Source of the DNA: an uncultured Acetatifactor sp.
GTDB taxonomy: Bacteria > Bacillota > Clostridia > Lachnospirales > Lachnospiraceae
Assembly (NCBI GenBank): GCA_910586515.1
Contig: CAJUGL010000023.1
Span: 1-50,261, forward strand
Direction: 5' to 3'
DNA length: 50,261 nt
Part shown: piece by piece, positions 15,668 to 23,166 of the stretch
Layout: every line of letters begins with the position of its first letter
How positions within the stretch are numbered: position 1 is the first letter of the stretch
Made by a program: the position numbers and the translations under genes
The notes under the pieces: model-generated
Seen by the model: the letters and a program-made list of their open reading frames with translations, nothing else
Database searches by the model: none
What the model was told of the DNA's origin: nothing

Positions 15668-16177
15668 ATGCTGAATTCTTTTTTTCAGTCTATCTGTCAG
15701 GTGGGCATATTTGTGATCTGCGCCCAGACCATTGTCCATTTCAGGGCGCAGGAGAGTTATGAAAAATACATTAAGCTGCTGGTGGGCATCATGGTCCTGC
15801 TCCAGTTGTTCCTGCCTGTGGGAGGATACTTGCTGGGAAAGGGCGGGCAGGAGACTGCGGAAGTCCTCAGGGAGTTCCGGCATGGGCTGGAGGAGGGGAT
15901 GAAGAATGCGGAGGAAAAGGCGGCGGCAGCAGATAAACTGCTTGAGCAGATGACGCTGGAAGAACTGCGTCGCCGCATGGAGGAACAGAACGGGTCAGGG
16001 AATCCGCAGGAAGAGGGGGCCGGTTCGACTGAAGGGATGCCCGGGATAGAACTGTGGGAAGAGCCGGGGCTGGAGGAGCAGGATCTGGGCGGAGGCGCTG
16101 ACGAAGAAGGGATTACGGTGGAGATGGACCCTATAGAGCCGGTGACCATAGGCGGCGCAGGCGGGGAGACGGATTAG
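15668..16177 (+). CDS. spoIIIAF: Stage III sporulation protein AF
   Basis: A 169-residue protein with two N-terminal membrane helices (ICQVGIFVICAQTIVHF and YIKLLVGIMVLLQLFLPV), then a soluble tail. The C-terminal domain is rich in Glu, Gly and Pro and reads like low complexity, where the Bacillus protein has a ring-building-like fold, so this domain may be reduced. The ATG at 15668 has AGGAGG five bases upstream; a frame extending to 15623 adds 15 charged residues without a ribosome-binding site and is rejected. It is a component of the SpoIIIA complex. The next gene starts 32 bp later. Confidence 0.9.
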   Translation: MLNSFFQSICQVGIFVICAQTIVHFRAQESYEKYIKLLVGIMVLLQLFLPVGGYLLGKGGQETAEVLREFRHGLEEGMKNAEEKAAAADKLLEQMTLEELRRRMEEQNGSGNPQEEGAGSTEGMPGIELWEEPGLEEQDLGGGADEEGITVEMDPIEPVTIGGAGGETD

Positions 16178-16209
16178 GGACAGGATGGGAAAAAGGCGAT
16201 GGGAGGATT

Positions 16210-16827
16210 ATGGGCAGGGATTGGAGAAAATGGGCAAAGGACAGGGGGCTGGACAAATGGTTCAGGAGGGACAATTTTATTATTCTGGTGCTGGCAGGTA
16301 TCTTGCTGGTCATTATCGCGCTTCCCACGAAAGAGGATACGCCGGACACGGAGAAGGAGGATAAGAACAAAGGGGTTCTGACTCTGGAGGAACTGGAAAG
16401 CAGAGAGGCGGCGCAGGATACGGAGACGGACAGAGCTTACGAGGCCTGGCTGGAGGAGCGGCTGACGGATATTCTCTCCCAGGCAGCGGATGTGGGAAAG
16501 GTAAAGGTGATGATCACGTTGAAATCCTCCAGGGAGCTGGTGGTGGAAAAGGAGCAGTCCGTAACCCGGTCTTCCACAAACGAGAACGATTCCCAGGGAG
16601 GAAAAAGGACGGTCAGTGAGACGGACTCCGGGGAGAACACGGTGTACCGTACGGAGGGAGGGGTCAGTGAACCCTATGTGATTAAGACGCTTGCGCCCAG
16701 GATAGAGGGTGTGGTGGTGGTGGCTCAGGGGGCCGGGGGCGGTTCCGTGGACAGAAATATCGTGGAGATCGCCCAGGCGCTGTTCGGCGTGGAGGCTCAT
16801 AAGGTAAAGGTGGTGAGAATGCAGTGA
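16210..16827 (+). CDS. spoIIIAG: Stage III sporulation protein AG
   Basis: A 205-residue bitopic protein: a short basic N-terminus, one membrane helix (NFIILVLAGILLVIIALP, about residues 22-39), a charged linker and a ring-building domain. The YVIKTLAPRIEGVVVVAQGAG segment is the hallmark of SpoIIIAG, which forms a large oligomeric ring in the intermembrane space, similar to secretin or flagellar ring proteins. The segment between the linker and this motif is Ser/Thr/Glu rich. Downstream spoIIIAH is separated by 105 bp. Assignment is firm by motif and position. Confidence 0.95.
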   Translation: MGRDWRKWAKDRGLDKWFRRDNFIILVLAGILLVIIALPTKEDTPDTEKEDKNKGVLTLEELESREAAQDTETDRAYEAWLEERLTDILSQAADVGKVKVMITLKSSRELVVEKEQSVTRSSTNENDSQGGKRTVSETDSGENTVYRTEGGVSEPYVIKTLAPRIEGVVVVAQGAGGGSVDRNIVEIAQALFGVEAHKVKVVRMQ

Positions 16828-16932
16828 GGGAATGCGTTCGGGAGAAGGATTCTTTCTCATGATTTCCTGATATACCGGTTATATATCCGCGGGAAGGCTC
16901 ATACAATGAACTAGTAAAACGCAAAGAGGGGA

Positions 16933-17769
16933 ATGAACGTGAAAAGCTTAATCAAGAAGAATCAGCTAATGATAACCGCGCTGGCAATTATGATTGCGAT
17001 TGCAGGCTATCTGCAGTTCGCGGGGACCGGACTGGAAGAGGAATACCTGAAGGCAGATGAGGGCGGCGCGAATGTGGGCAGTGCCAGCCCGGTGGACTCG
17101 GGAGGCATAGTAACCGAGAACTATACCGCAGAAGGGCTTCTGGATTTGTCGGAAGAGGATCTGCTGCCCGGAATTACGGAGATCGAAAGTCTGGATACCG
17201 ATGCGGACGTGGTGGCGGATGATTATCTGGATACCGATATGTCCGTATTGGATGCGGCGGGTACCACAGAGGGAGGGACAGATCTGGCCGATGCGGGAAC
17301 GTCGGACGGAGAGGTCCAGGCAGTGGGAGGCTCAGGCAATGCGGAAGGGGAAGTATCCGGCAATACGCCCGAGGAAGGGGAAGTTCCCGGCGAGGCAGTA
17401 TTTACTTCCACCCAGGGGCTGGCCATGGTCTCCGACGCAAAACTGCTGAAGGAGCAGACCAGAGCAAAAAACAAGGAAACCCTGCTTGAGATCATCAACA
17501 GTGCAGGTATCAGCGACGAGCAGAAGCAGGCGGCCGTGGACAGCATGGTACAGATGACAGCCATTGCGGAGAAGGAGGCCGCAGCGGAGATTCTGCTGGA
17601 GGCGAAAGGCTTCGAGGATGTGGTGGTCAGCATAAACGGCGATGCCGTGGATGTGGTAGTCAATGCCGTCGCCCTGGATGATGCCATGAGAGCGCAGATT
17701 GAGGATATCGTCAAGCGCAAGACGGAGATATCGGCGGAGAATATTATCATCAGTACCGTGGCGCAGTGA
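16933..17769 (+). CDS. spoIIIAH: Stage III sporulation protein AH
   Basis: A 278-residue protein with one N-terminal membrane helix (LMITALAIMIAIAGYLQF), an acidic low-complexity stretch (residues about 30-160) and a C-terminal ring-building domain (KNKETLLEIINSAGI to the end). SpoIIIAH spans to the forespore SpoIIQ and joins the two halves of the channel. The low-complexity linker is longer than in Bacillus (218 residues in total). The partner SpoIIQ is not identified in the window; the degenerate M23 protein at 42452 is a weak candidate. The gene ends 8 bp before a mobile element. Confidence 0.94.
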   Translation: MNVKSLIKKNQLMITALAIMIAIAGYLQFAGTGLEEEYLKADEGGANVGSASPVDSGGIVTENYTAEGLLDLSEEDLLPGITEIESLDTDADVVADDYLDTDMSVLDAAGTTEGGTDLADAGTSDGEVQAVGGSGNAEGEVSGNTPEEGEVPGEAVFTSTQGLAMVSDAKLLKEQTRAKNKETLLEIINSAGISDEQKQAAVDSMVQMTAIAEKEAAAEILLEAKGFEDVVVSINGDAVDVVVNAVALDDAMRAQIEDIVKRKTEISAENIIISTVAQ

Positions 17770-17777
17770 GATAATTT

Positions 17778-17826
17778 GTTACTGTTCACAGGTGCATCAG
17801 TTACTGTGAACGGAGTGAACAGTAAC
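17778..17826. mobile_element. MITE-like element, internally deleted copy B (49 bp)
   Basis: It has the same 11-bp inverted ends as copy A (17778-17788 and 17816-17826). It is flanked by a perfect 8-bp direct repeat, GATAATTT, at 17770-17777 and 17827-17834. Its 49 bp equal copy A minus exactly 123 bp: the junction lies at the GTGC that occurs at 10131-10134 and again at 10254-10257 in copy A. All internal hairpins are lost. Confidence 0.88.
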
Positions 17827-17855
17827 GATAATTTGGACTTTCCGCAAAAATATGT

Positions 17856-17885
17856 TTGTTTTACATAGGGATTATATGGTATAAT
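17856..17885 (+). promoter_or_regulatory. Candidate deoB promoter between two mobile elements
   Basis: TTGTTT (17856-17861), 18 bp, then TATAAT (17880-17885). Transcripts from here would carry the whole of element copy C in the deoB leader. Confidence 0.5.
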
Positions 17886-17936
17886 GAGATGAATTTACCA
17901 GGGCAAGTTTTAAGATTTCTGTGATAAAGATGATAA

Positions 17937-18115
17937 GTTACTGTTCACAGATGTCTCCGCGAGGTGTTTTCGTGCGCATTTTGCACGGAAACCCGAGACA
18001 GCAGGCGCCAAAATGAGCGTACTTTGCTCATTTCATGACAATAGAATTCTGCTTTTGAATTCTATTGTTTGTGTGCATCATTGCTGCTGTGAGCGGCGAA
18101 GCCGTGAACAGTAAC
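17937..18115. mobile_element. MITE-like element, copy C (179 bp)
   Basis: The ends are GTTACTGTTCA (17937-17947) and TGAACAGTAAC (18105-18115). The interior is nearly identical to copy A over the three hairpins, with GCGCCAAAATGAGCG and the CAATAGAATTC/GAATTCTATTG stem. The right part differs (CTGTGAGCGGCGAAGCCGTGAAC). The flanking octamers GATGATAA and GATGAAGA match at 6 of 8 positions. It lies 38 bp upstream of deoB, and 110 bp from copy B. Confidence 0.88.
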
Positions 18116-18153
18116 GATGAAGACCGGCTGTATGGGGAAGGACGGAAGAGTGG

Positions 18154-19341
18154 ATGAAAAGGGTATTTTTAATTGTTTTGGACAGTTTTGGAATCGGCGC
18201 CATGGAGGATTCGGCCCTGTACGGTGATATAGATACGAATACGCTGAGAACCGTATCCTCCAGCCCGTTTTTCAGGATGCCTCACATGAGCGGGCTTGGG
18301 TTGTTTCAGATTGACGGTGTGAGGAAAGAAGGAGAGGCGGCGCCTCACAGGGCTTTGATCGCCCGAATGACAGAGCGTTCCAGGGGGAAGGACACCACAA
18401 TCGGCCATTGGGAGATAGCGGGAGTCTATTCCCCCAAACCGCTGCCCACTTATCCCGAGGGCTTTCCGGAGGAGGTGCTGGAGGCATTTCGGCAGAAGGT
18501 GAACAGGGGCGTATTGTGCAACCGCCCTTATTCGGGGACGGCAGTCATTCAGGATTACGGGGAAGAGCATATGCGCAGCGGTGATTTGATTGTGTATACT
18601 TCCGCGGACAGTGTATTTCAGATCGCGGCTCATGAGGAGGTGGTTCCGCCGGAAGAATTGTATGAGTACTGCCGCGCAGCCAGGGAGATTCTTCAGGGGG
18701 AGCACGGCGTGGGCAGGGTAATCGCCCGGCCGTTTGTGGGCTCACGAAAGGGAGAATTTACCAGGACGGCTCACAGGCATGATTTTTCCATTCTTCCGCC
18801 TGCGGTCACGATGCTGGATCAGCTGTCCGGGGAGGGGTATTCGGTCATAGCTGTGGGGAAGATAAAGGATATCTTTGCCGGGAAGGGGATCACCGAGTCC
18901 GTATATACCTCCGGAAATGAGGAGGGAATAGCCAGAACGCTGGAGTATCTGGACAGGGACTTTCAGGGCCTGTGTTTTATCAATCTGGTGGATTACGATA
19001 TGCTCTACGGTCACCGCAGGGATATAGACGGGTATGCGAAGGCACTGAGCCGTTTTGACGATAAGCTTCCGGAGATTATGCAGAAAATGCGGGAGGATGA
19101 TCTGCTGATGATCACGGCGGATCATGGATGCGATCCCGGCTATAAGGCGACTACGGACCACACCAGAGAGTATACCCCCTTCCTTTTGTACGGGCCGGGG
19201 GTCATTCCCAGGAATCTGGGCACCAGGAGAAGCTTTGCCGATATAGGGGCGACAGTGCTGAGCTGGTTCGGGATTGCGCCGGACTTTGAGGGTGAGGCGA
19301 TGCTGACTCCGCAGGAGCTGCGGGAGACTACGCCGCCGTAG
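18154..19341 (+). CDS. deoB: Phosphopentomutase
   Basis: A 395-residue alkaline-phosphatase-superfamily enzyme that interconverts (deoxy)ribose 1-phosphate and (deoxy)ribose 5-phosphate in nucleoside salvage. Metal-binding segments are visible: LDSFGIGAMED at the N-terminus (Asp9 or Asp10), TIGHWEIAG with the phospho-threonine loop, NLVDYDMLYGHRRD, TADHGCDPG and TTDHTREYTP. Length equals that of the usual enzyme. The ATG follows GGAAGGACGGAAGAG. It stands alone, without a purine nucleoside phosphorylase beside it. Its leader contains a mobile-element copy with three hairpins, which may affect expression. Confidence 0.96.
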   Translation: MKRVFLIVLDSFGIGAMEDSALYGDIDTNTLRTVSSSPFFRMPHMSGLGLFQIDGVRKEGEAAPHRALIARMTERSRGKDTTIGHWEIAGVYSPKPLPTYPEGFPEEVLEAFRQKVNRGVLCNRPYSGTAVIQDYGEEHMRSGDLIVYTSADSVFQIAAHEEVVPPEELYEYCRAAREILQGEHGVGRVIARPFVGSRKGEFTRTAHRHDFSILPPAVTMLDQLSGEGYSVIAVGKIKDIFAGKGITESVYTSGNEEGIARTLEYLDRDFQGLCFINLVDYDMLYGHRRDIDGYAKALSRFDDKLPEIMQKMREDDLLMITADHGCDPGYKATTDHTREYTPFLLYGPGVIPRNLGTRRSFADIGATVLSWFGIAPDFEGEAMLTPQELRETTPP

Positions 19342-19430
19342 CCGTGCGTATTTTCCGGCCGCATTTCCAGGGGAAGATGAATAGGCCCGTATTTTTGCGG
19401 GAATCATGAAAACGGAGGTTTACGAGACAA

Positions 19431-21026
19431 ATGAGCGACTATACGGAAGAAATCAACCGCCGCCGTACTTTTGCGATTATTTCCCATCCGGACGCGGGTA
19501 AGACTACCCTCACGGAGAAATTTCTGCTGTATGGCGGGGCAATCAATTTAGCGGGGAGCGTAAAGGGCAAGGCCACTGCCAGACATGCCGTGTCCGACTG
19601 GATGGAGATAGAGAAGGAGAGGGGAATTTCCGTCACCTCTTCTGTGCTGCAGTTTGAATATGACGGATATTGCATCAATATATTGGATACGCCCGGGCAT
19701 CAGGACTTCTCGGAAGATACGTACAGGACGCTGATGGCAGCGGATTCGGCGGTGATGGTGATTGATGCGTCCAAGGGAGTGGAGGCCCAGACCAGAAAGC
19801 TGTTTAAAGTCTGCGTAATGCGCAAGATTCCGATTTTTACGTTTATCAATAAGCTGGACCGTGATGCAAACGATACGTTTGATCTGCTGGATGACATCGA
19901 GAAGGAGCTGGGTATCGCTACCTGTCCTCTGAACTGGCCTATCGGCTCTGGAAAAGAGTTCAGAGGGGTGTACGACAGGGAGAAGGAATGCGTGATTTCC
20001 TATTCGGACACGGAGAAGGGAACCAAAGAGGGAACGGCCACGGAGATTCCCCTGAAGGAAGAGGAACTGCTGAGAGAGGCTATCGGCGGCGGGGCCGCGG
20101 ACAAGCTGCTGGAGGAGCTGGAACTTCTGGACGGCGCGGGAGCGGTCTTTGATCTGGATGAAGTTCAGGCCGGGAGACTTACGCCTGTGTGCTTCGGTTC
20201 TGCGCTGACAAATTTCGGCGTGGAGATTTTTCTGAAGCATTTTCTGAATATGACCACCACGCCCCTGCCCAGGAAATCGGATATCGGTCTTATCGAGCCG
20301 GCTTCACACGATTTCAGCGCTTTTGTCTTCAAGATTCAGGCCAATATGAATAAGGCCCATCGGGACAGGATCGCTTTTATGCGGATCTGCTCCGGCCGGT
20401 TTGACGCCCAGATGGAGGTTCGTCATGTACAGGGGGGCAGGGTCATGAGACTTTCCCAGCCGCAGCAGATAATGGCGGACGAGAGGAAGATTCTCAGCGA
20501 GGCTTATGCGGGCGACATTATCGGTGTGTTTGATCCCGGAATTTTTTCCATCGGGGATACGCTGTGCGGACCTAAGGAGAAGTTCCGGTACGAGGGGATT
20601 CCCACCTTTGCGCCTGAGCATTTTGCCAGGGTGCGGCAGCTGGATACCATGAAGCGGAAGCAGTTTGTGAAAGGCATAGAACAGATTGCCCAGGAGGGGG
20701 CCATCCAGATCTTCCAGGAGTTTAATACGGGGCTGGAGGAAATCATTGTAGGGGTTGTGGGCGTGCTGCAGTTTGACGTGCTGAAATACCGTCTGGAGAA
20801 TGAATACAATGTGGAGATACGATTGGACAACCTTCCGTATGAGCATATCCGCTGGATCGAAAATAAAGACGAGATAGATATCGCCAGGCTCAGCGGGACG
20901 TCGGACATGAAGAAAGTAAAGGATATGAAGGGAAATCCGCTGCTGCTGTTTGTGAATTCCTGGAGTATCGGCATGACGATTGAACGGAATAAAGAATTGA
21001 TTCTGACGGAATTCAGCAAGAACTGA
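19431..21026 (+). CDS. prfC: Peptide chain release factor 3
   Basis: A 531-residue translational GTPase that recycles release factors 1 and 2 from the ribosome. The G motifs are clear: G1 SHPDAGKTT, G3 DTPGHQDF and G4 NKLDRD. The ERGISVTSSV switch I segment and the C-terminal EIDIARLSGTSD region distinguish RF3 from EF-G. Length is normal for RF3. The ribosome-binding site is GGAGG upstream of the start. It is followed 44 bp later by the lipoprotein gene, so the two may be co-transcribed. RF3 is variably present in Firmicutes, so its occurrence is unremarkable but not universal. Confidence 0.96.
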   Translation: MSDYTEEINRRRTFAIISHPDAGKTTLTEKFLLYGGAINLAGSVKGKATARHAVSDWMEIEKERGISVTSSVLQFEYDGYCINILDTPGHQDFSEDTYRTLMAADSAVMVIDASKGVEAQTRKLFKVCVMRKIPIFTFINKLDRDANDTFDLLDDIEKELGIATCPLNWPIGSGKEFRGVYDREKECVISYSDTEKGTKEGTATEIPLKEEELLREAIGGGAADKLLEELELLDGAGAVFDLDEVQAGRLTPVCFGSALTNFGVEIFLKHFLNMTTTPLPRKSDIGLIEPASHDFSAFVFKIQANMNKAHRDRIAFMRICSGRFDAQMEVRHVQGGRVMRLSQPQQIMADERKILSEAYAGDIIGVFDPGIFSIGDTLCGPKEKFRYEGIPTFAPEHFARVRQLDTMKRKQFVKGIEQIAQEGAIQIFQEFNTGLEEIIVGVVGVLQFDVLKYRLENEYNVEIRLDNLPYEHIRWIENKDEIDIARLSGTSDMKKVKDMKGNPLLLFVNSWSIGMTIERNKELILTEFSKN

Positions 21027-21070
21027 CAGGGCGGAGGCAGAGCCGCTCCATGGTAAAAGGGGAACCGGTG

Positions 21071-22312
21071 ATGAGAAAAGAGGTGCGCGGTTTTTCGCTG
21101 GCTCTGTGGCTGATGCTTTTGTGCGCATTGGCCGGGGGCTGCGGGAATATAGAGCTTTTGGATGAAGTCCCCAGGGATTTTGTGCTGTCCTGGGGAATGT
21201 CTGAGGAGGAACCGGAGGAGACTGTGCCGGAAGAGACTCCCGAGGCCGTTCCTGCGGTGTGTTTCCTGGCTGAGGGCGCTTCCGTCTTTGCCAGAGACAG
21301 CCTGGAGGGGGCCGCGCAGCTCTGGTACCGGGATATGGAACGAATCCTGGGAAGCTTCGGCGGACCGGAGGAACTGAACCCGGCAGGTTTTGCGGCGGGT
21401 CTGGACGAATCTGATCTTGATCGGATTTTTCAATGTGTATTAAGCGATCATCCGGAGCTTTTTTATGTGGAAGGCTATTCTTACACCCGGTATACAAGAA
21501 AGGAGAGGCTTGCTTCCATAGAATTTTCGGGGACCTACAATATAGACCTTGAGACAGCCCTGGCAAGGCAGGAGGAAATTCTGGAGGCTGTGCAGATTCT
21601 GCTTCAGGGTATTGACACGGACGCGTCAGATTACGAGAAGGTGAAGTATGTGTATGACACGCTGATCCGCAACACGGATTATGACTTGAATGCGCCGGAC
21701 AATCAGAATATTTATTCCGTGTTTGTGCATCATTTCTCCGTGTGCCAGGGATATGCGAAAGCCACCCAGTACCTGCTGAACCGGCTGGGGGTGGAGTGCA
21801 CGCTGGTTCTGGGAAAGGTGGAGACCGGGGAGGGACATGCCTGGAACCTGGTGGAGGTGGACGGGGAATATTACTATGTGGATACCACCTGGGGGGATGT
21901 TTCCTACCGCACGGAGGAGCCGGCTGTCATGGAGGGCGGCTTTGCTCTGCCGGAGATCAACTATGACTATCTCAATGTCACCACGGAGGAACTGAACCGC
22001 ACCCACACCGTTGAGGGAGTGGTTCCCATGCCGGAGTGTACGGCGAAGGAAGCCAATTATTATGTGAGGGAGGGGGCCCTGTTTTCCGCTTTTGACAGGA
22101 CGCAGCTGGAGGAGCTTTTCCGGAAGGCGCAGGAGGAAGGGCGCAGCGACGTGACCGTCAAGTGCGCAGACCAGACCTGCTACAGGGAAATGGCGGATAT
22201 ATTGATAGAGGAGCGCGGAATTTTTGACTATCTGACATATGGGGAAAACCGCATCGCCTACACCCAGAATGAAAAGCAGCTGTCTCTGACATTTTGGGTG
22301 ACAAATGAATAG
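21071..22312 (+). CDS. Lipoprotein with transglutaminase-like domain
   Basis: A 413-residue secreted lipoprotein: a basic N-terminus, a hydrophobic core (FSLALWLMLLCALAG) and a lipobox ending LAGGC, so it is probably lipidated and held outside the membrane. The transglutaminase-like domain spans about residues 190-300 with SVCQGYAKA (cysteine), GEGHAWNLV (histidine) and VDTTWGD (aspartate). The upstream segment SDHPELFYVEGYSY matches NDHPELFWLETGYS of the 10442 protein, showing the two are paralogues. The start at 21071 has AAGGGGA 8 bp before it; an ATG at 21050 is the alternative. Substrate is unknown. Confidence 0.85.
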   Translation: MRKEVRGFSLALWLMLLCALAGGCGNIELLDEVPRDFVLSWGMSEEEPEETVPEETPEAVPAVCFLAEGASVFARDSLEGAAQLWYRDMERILGSFGGPEELNPAGFAAGLDESDLDRIFQCVLSDHPELFYVEGYSYTRYTRKERLASIEFSGTYNIDLETALARQEEILEAVQILLQGIDTDASDYEKVKYVYDTLIRNTDYDLNAPDNQNIYSVFVHHFSVCQGYAKATQYLLNRLGVECTLVLGKVETGEGHAWNLVEVDGEYYYVDTTWGDVSYRTEEPAVMEGGFALPEINYDYLNVTTEELNRTHTVEGVVPMPECTAKEANYYVREGALFSAFDRTQLEELFRKAQEEGRSDVTVKCADQTCYREMADILIEERGIFDYLTYGENRIAYTQNEKQLSLTFWVTNE

Positions 22313-22327
22313 CAGATGTGGTATACT
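22298..22327 (+). promoter_or_regulatory. Promoter upstream of the asp23-like gene
   Basis: GTGACA (22298-22303), 18 bp, TATACT (22322-22327). It overlaps the 3' end of the lipoprotein gene and would start the nusB-recN cluster transcript. Confidence 0.5.
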
Positions 22328-22371
22328 AAAAATCAGTATAGAGGCGGAACCAGAATAAGGAGGTTGATTTT

Positions 22372-22746
22372 ATGGAAAAGGAAAGGGAAAACGGCACTGT
22401 GCTGAAAAAGGAAGAGAGGGTGGGCGTGGTGCAGATAGCCGACAATGTAGTGGCCATGATCGCTTCTCTTGCGGCTACGGAGGTGGAGGGGGTCAGCTGT
22501 CTGGCAGGCAGTATTACCAATGAGCTGATCAGCAAAATCGGCGCGAAAAAGCTCAACAAGTCAGTGCGGGTTATGGTGTCCGAGCGGAATGTGAAGGTTG
22601 ATCTGGCGCTGATTATGGAATACGGCTACGGAATTCCCATCACCTGTCATCAGGTACAGGTGAAGGTAAAGGCGGCCATTGAAAATATGACCGGATTGAG
22701 CTGCAGGGATGTAAACATCCGCATTGCCGGGGTAAAGGTTAGGTAA
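22372..22746 (+). CDS. Asp23/Gls24 family envelope stress protein
   Basis: A 124-residue protein of the Asp23/Gls24 family (YqhY-like). The core matches the family through VQIADNVVAMIASLAATEVEGV and the C-terminal VNIRIAGVKV. A short charged N-terminal extension precedes it. In Firmicutes the YqhY member sits between accC and nusB and is linked to fatty-acid and envelope homeostasis; here it is again directly upstream of nusB, 9 bp away, which supports the YqhY identity. The ribosome-binding site AAGGAGG lies 7 bp before the ATG. No transmembrane segment is present, so it is cytoplasmic or membrane-associated through a partner. Confidence 0.9.
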   Translation: MEKERENGTVLKKEERVGVVQIADNVVAMIASLAATEVEGVSCLAGSITNELISKIGAKKLNKSVRVMVSERNVKVDLALIMEYGYGIPITCHQVQVKVKAAIENMTGLSCRDVNIRIAGVKVR

Positions 22747-22755
22747 AGATACGTA

Positions 22756-23166
22756 ATGGGACGACATGAACAGAGAGAACAGGTTTTCAGGCTTCTGTTT
22801 CAGGTGGAATTTCATGCAAATGAGGAAATGCCGAGACAGATGAGGCTGTTTCTGGAGGGTAATGAGGAAATAGGCTCCCAGAAGGACGCGGATTATATTG
22901 AGGAGCGCTGTCAGGCCATTCGGGAGCAGATTCCCGGTATAGACCGGATGATAGACGAGAATACAGTGGGATGGGAGACTGCCCGGATGGGCAAGGTGGA
23001 GCTGGCCGTGCTGCGTCTGGCCGTATATGAACTGCGTTTTGACGATGATATTCCTTCAGGAGTAGCCATCGACGAAGCTGTGGAAATCGCAAAAAAATAC
23101 GGACAGGATAATGCAGGCGCGTTTGTGAATGCTATTCTGGCCAAGATTGTAAAATTGGGTGATTAA
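22756..23166 (+). CDS. nusB: Transcription antitermination factor NusB
   Basis: A 136-residue all-helical protein that binds the boxA RNA with NusE (S10) for rRNA antitermination. The N-terminal REQVFRLLFQVEFH and the C-terminal ELRFDDDIPSGVAIDEAVEIAKKYG segments are diagnostic. Length is usual for the family. Spacing to the asp23-like gene is 9 bp and its end overlaps the xseA start by 8 bp, so the genes are tightly coupled. It belongs to the housekeeping cluster that continues to recN. Confidence 0.95.
   Translation: MGRHEQREQVFRLLFQVEFHANEEMPRQMRLFLEGNEEIGSQKDADYIEERCQAIREQIPGIDRMIDENTVGWETARMGKVELAVLRLAVYELRFDDDIPSGVAIDEAVEIAKKYGQDNAGAFVNAILAKIVKLGD

Noticed and set aside
20304..21566. 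420-codon minus-strand frame across prfC and the lipoprotein gene
   Set aside because: It spans two well-supported genes on the other strand and has no recognisable domain.
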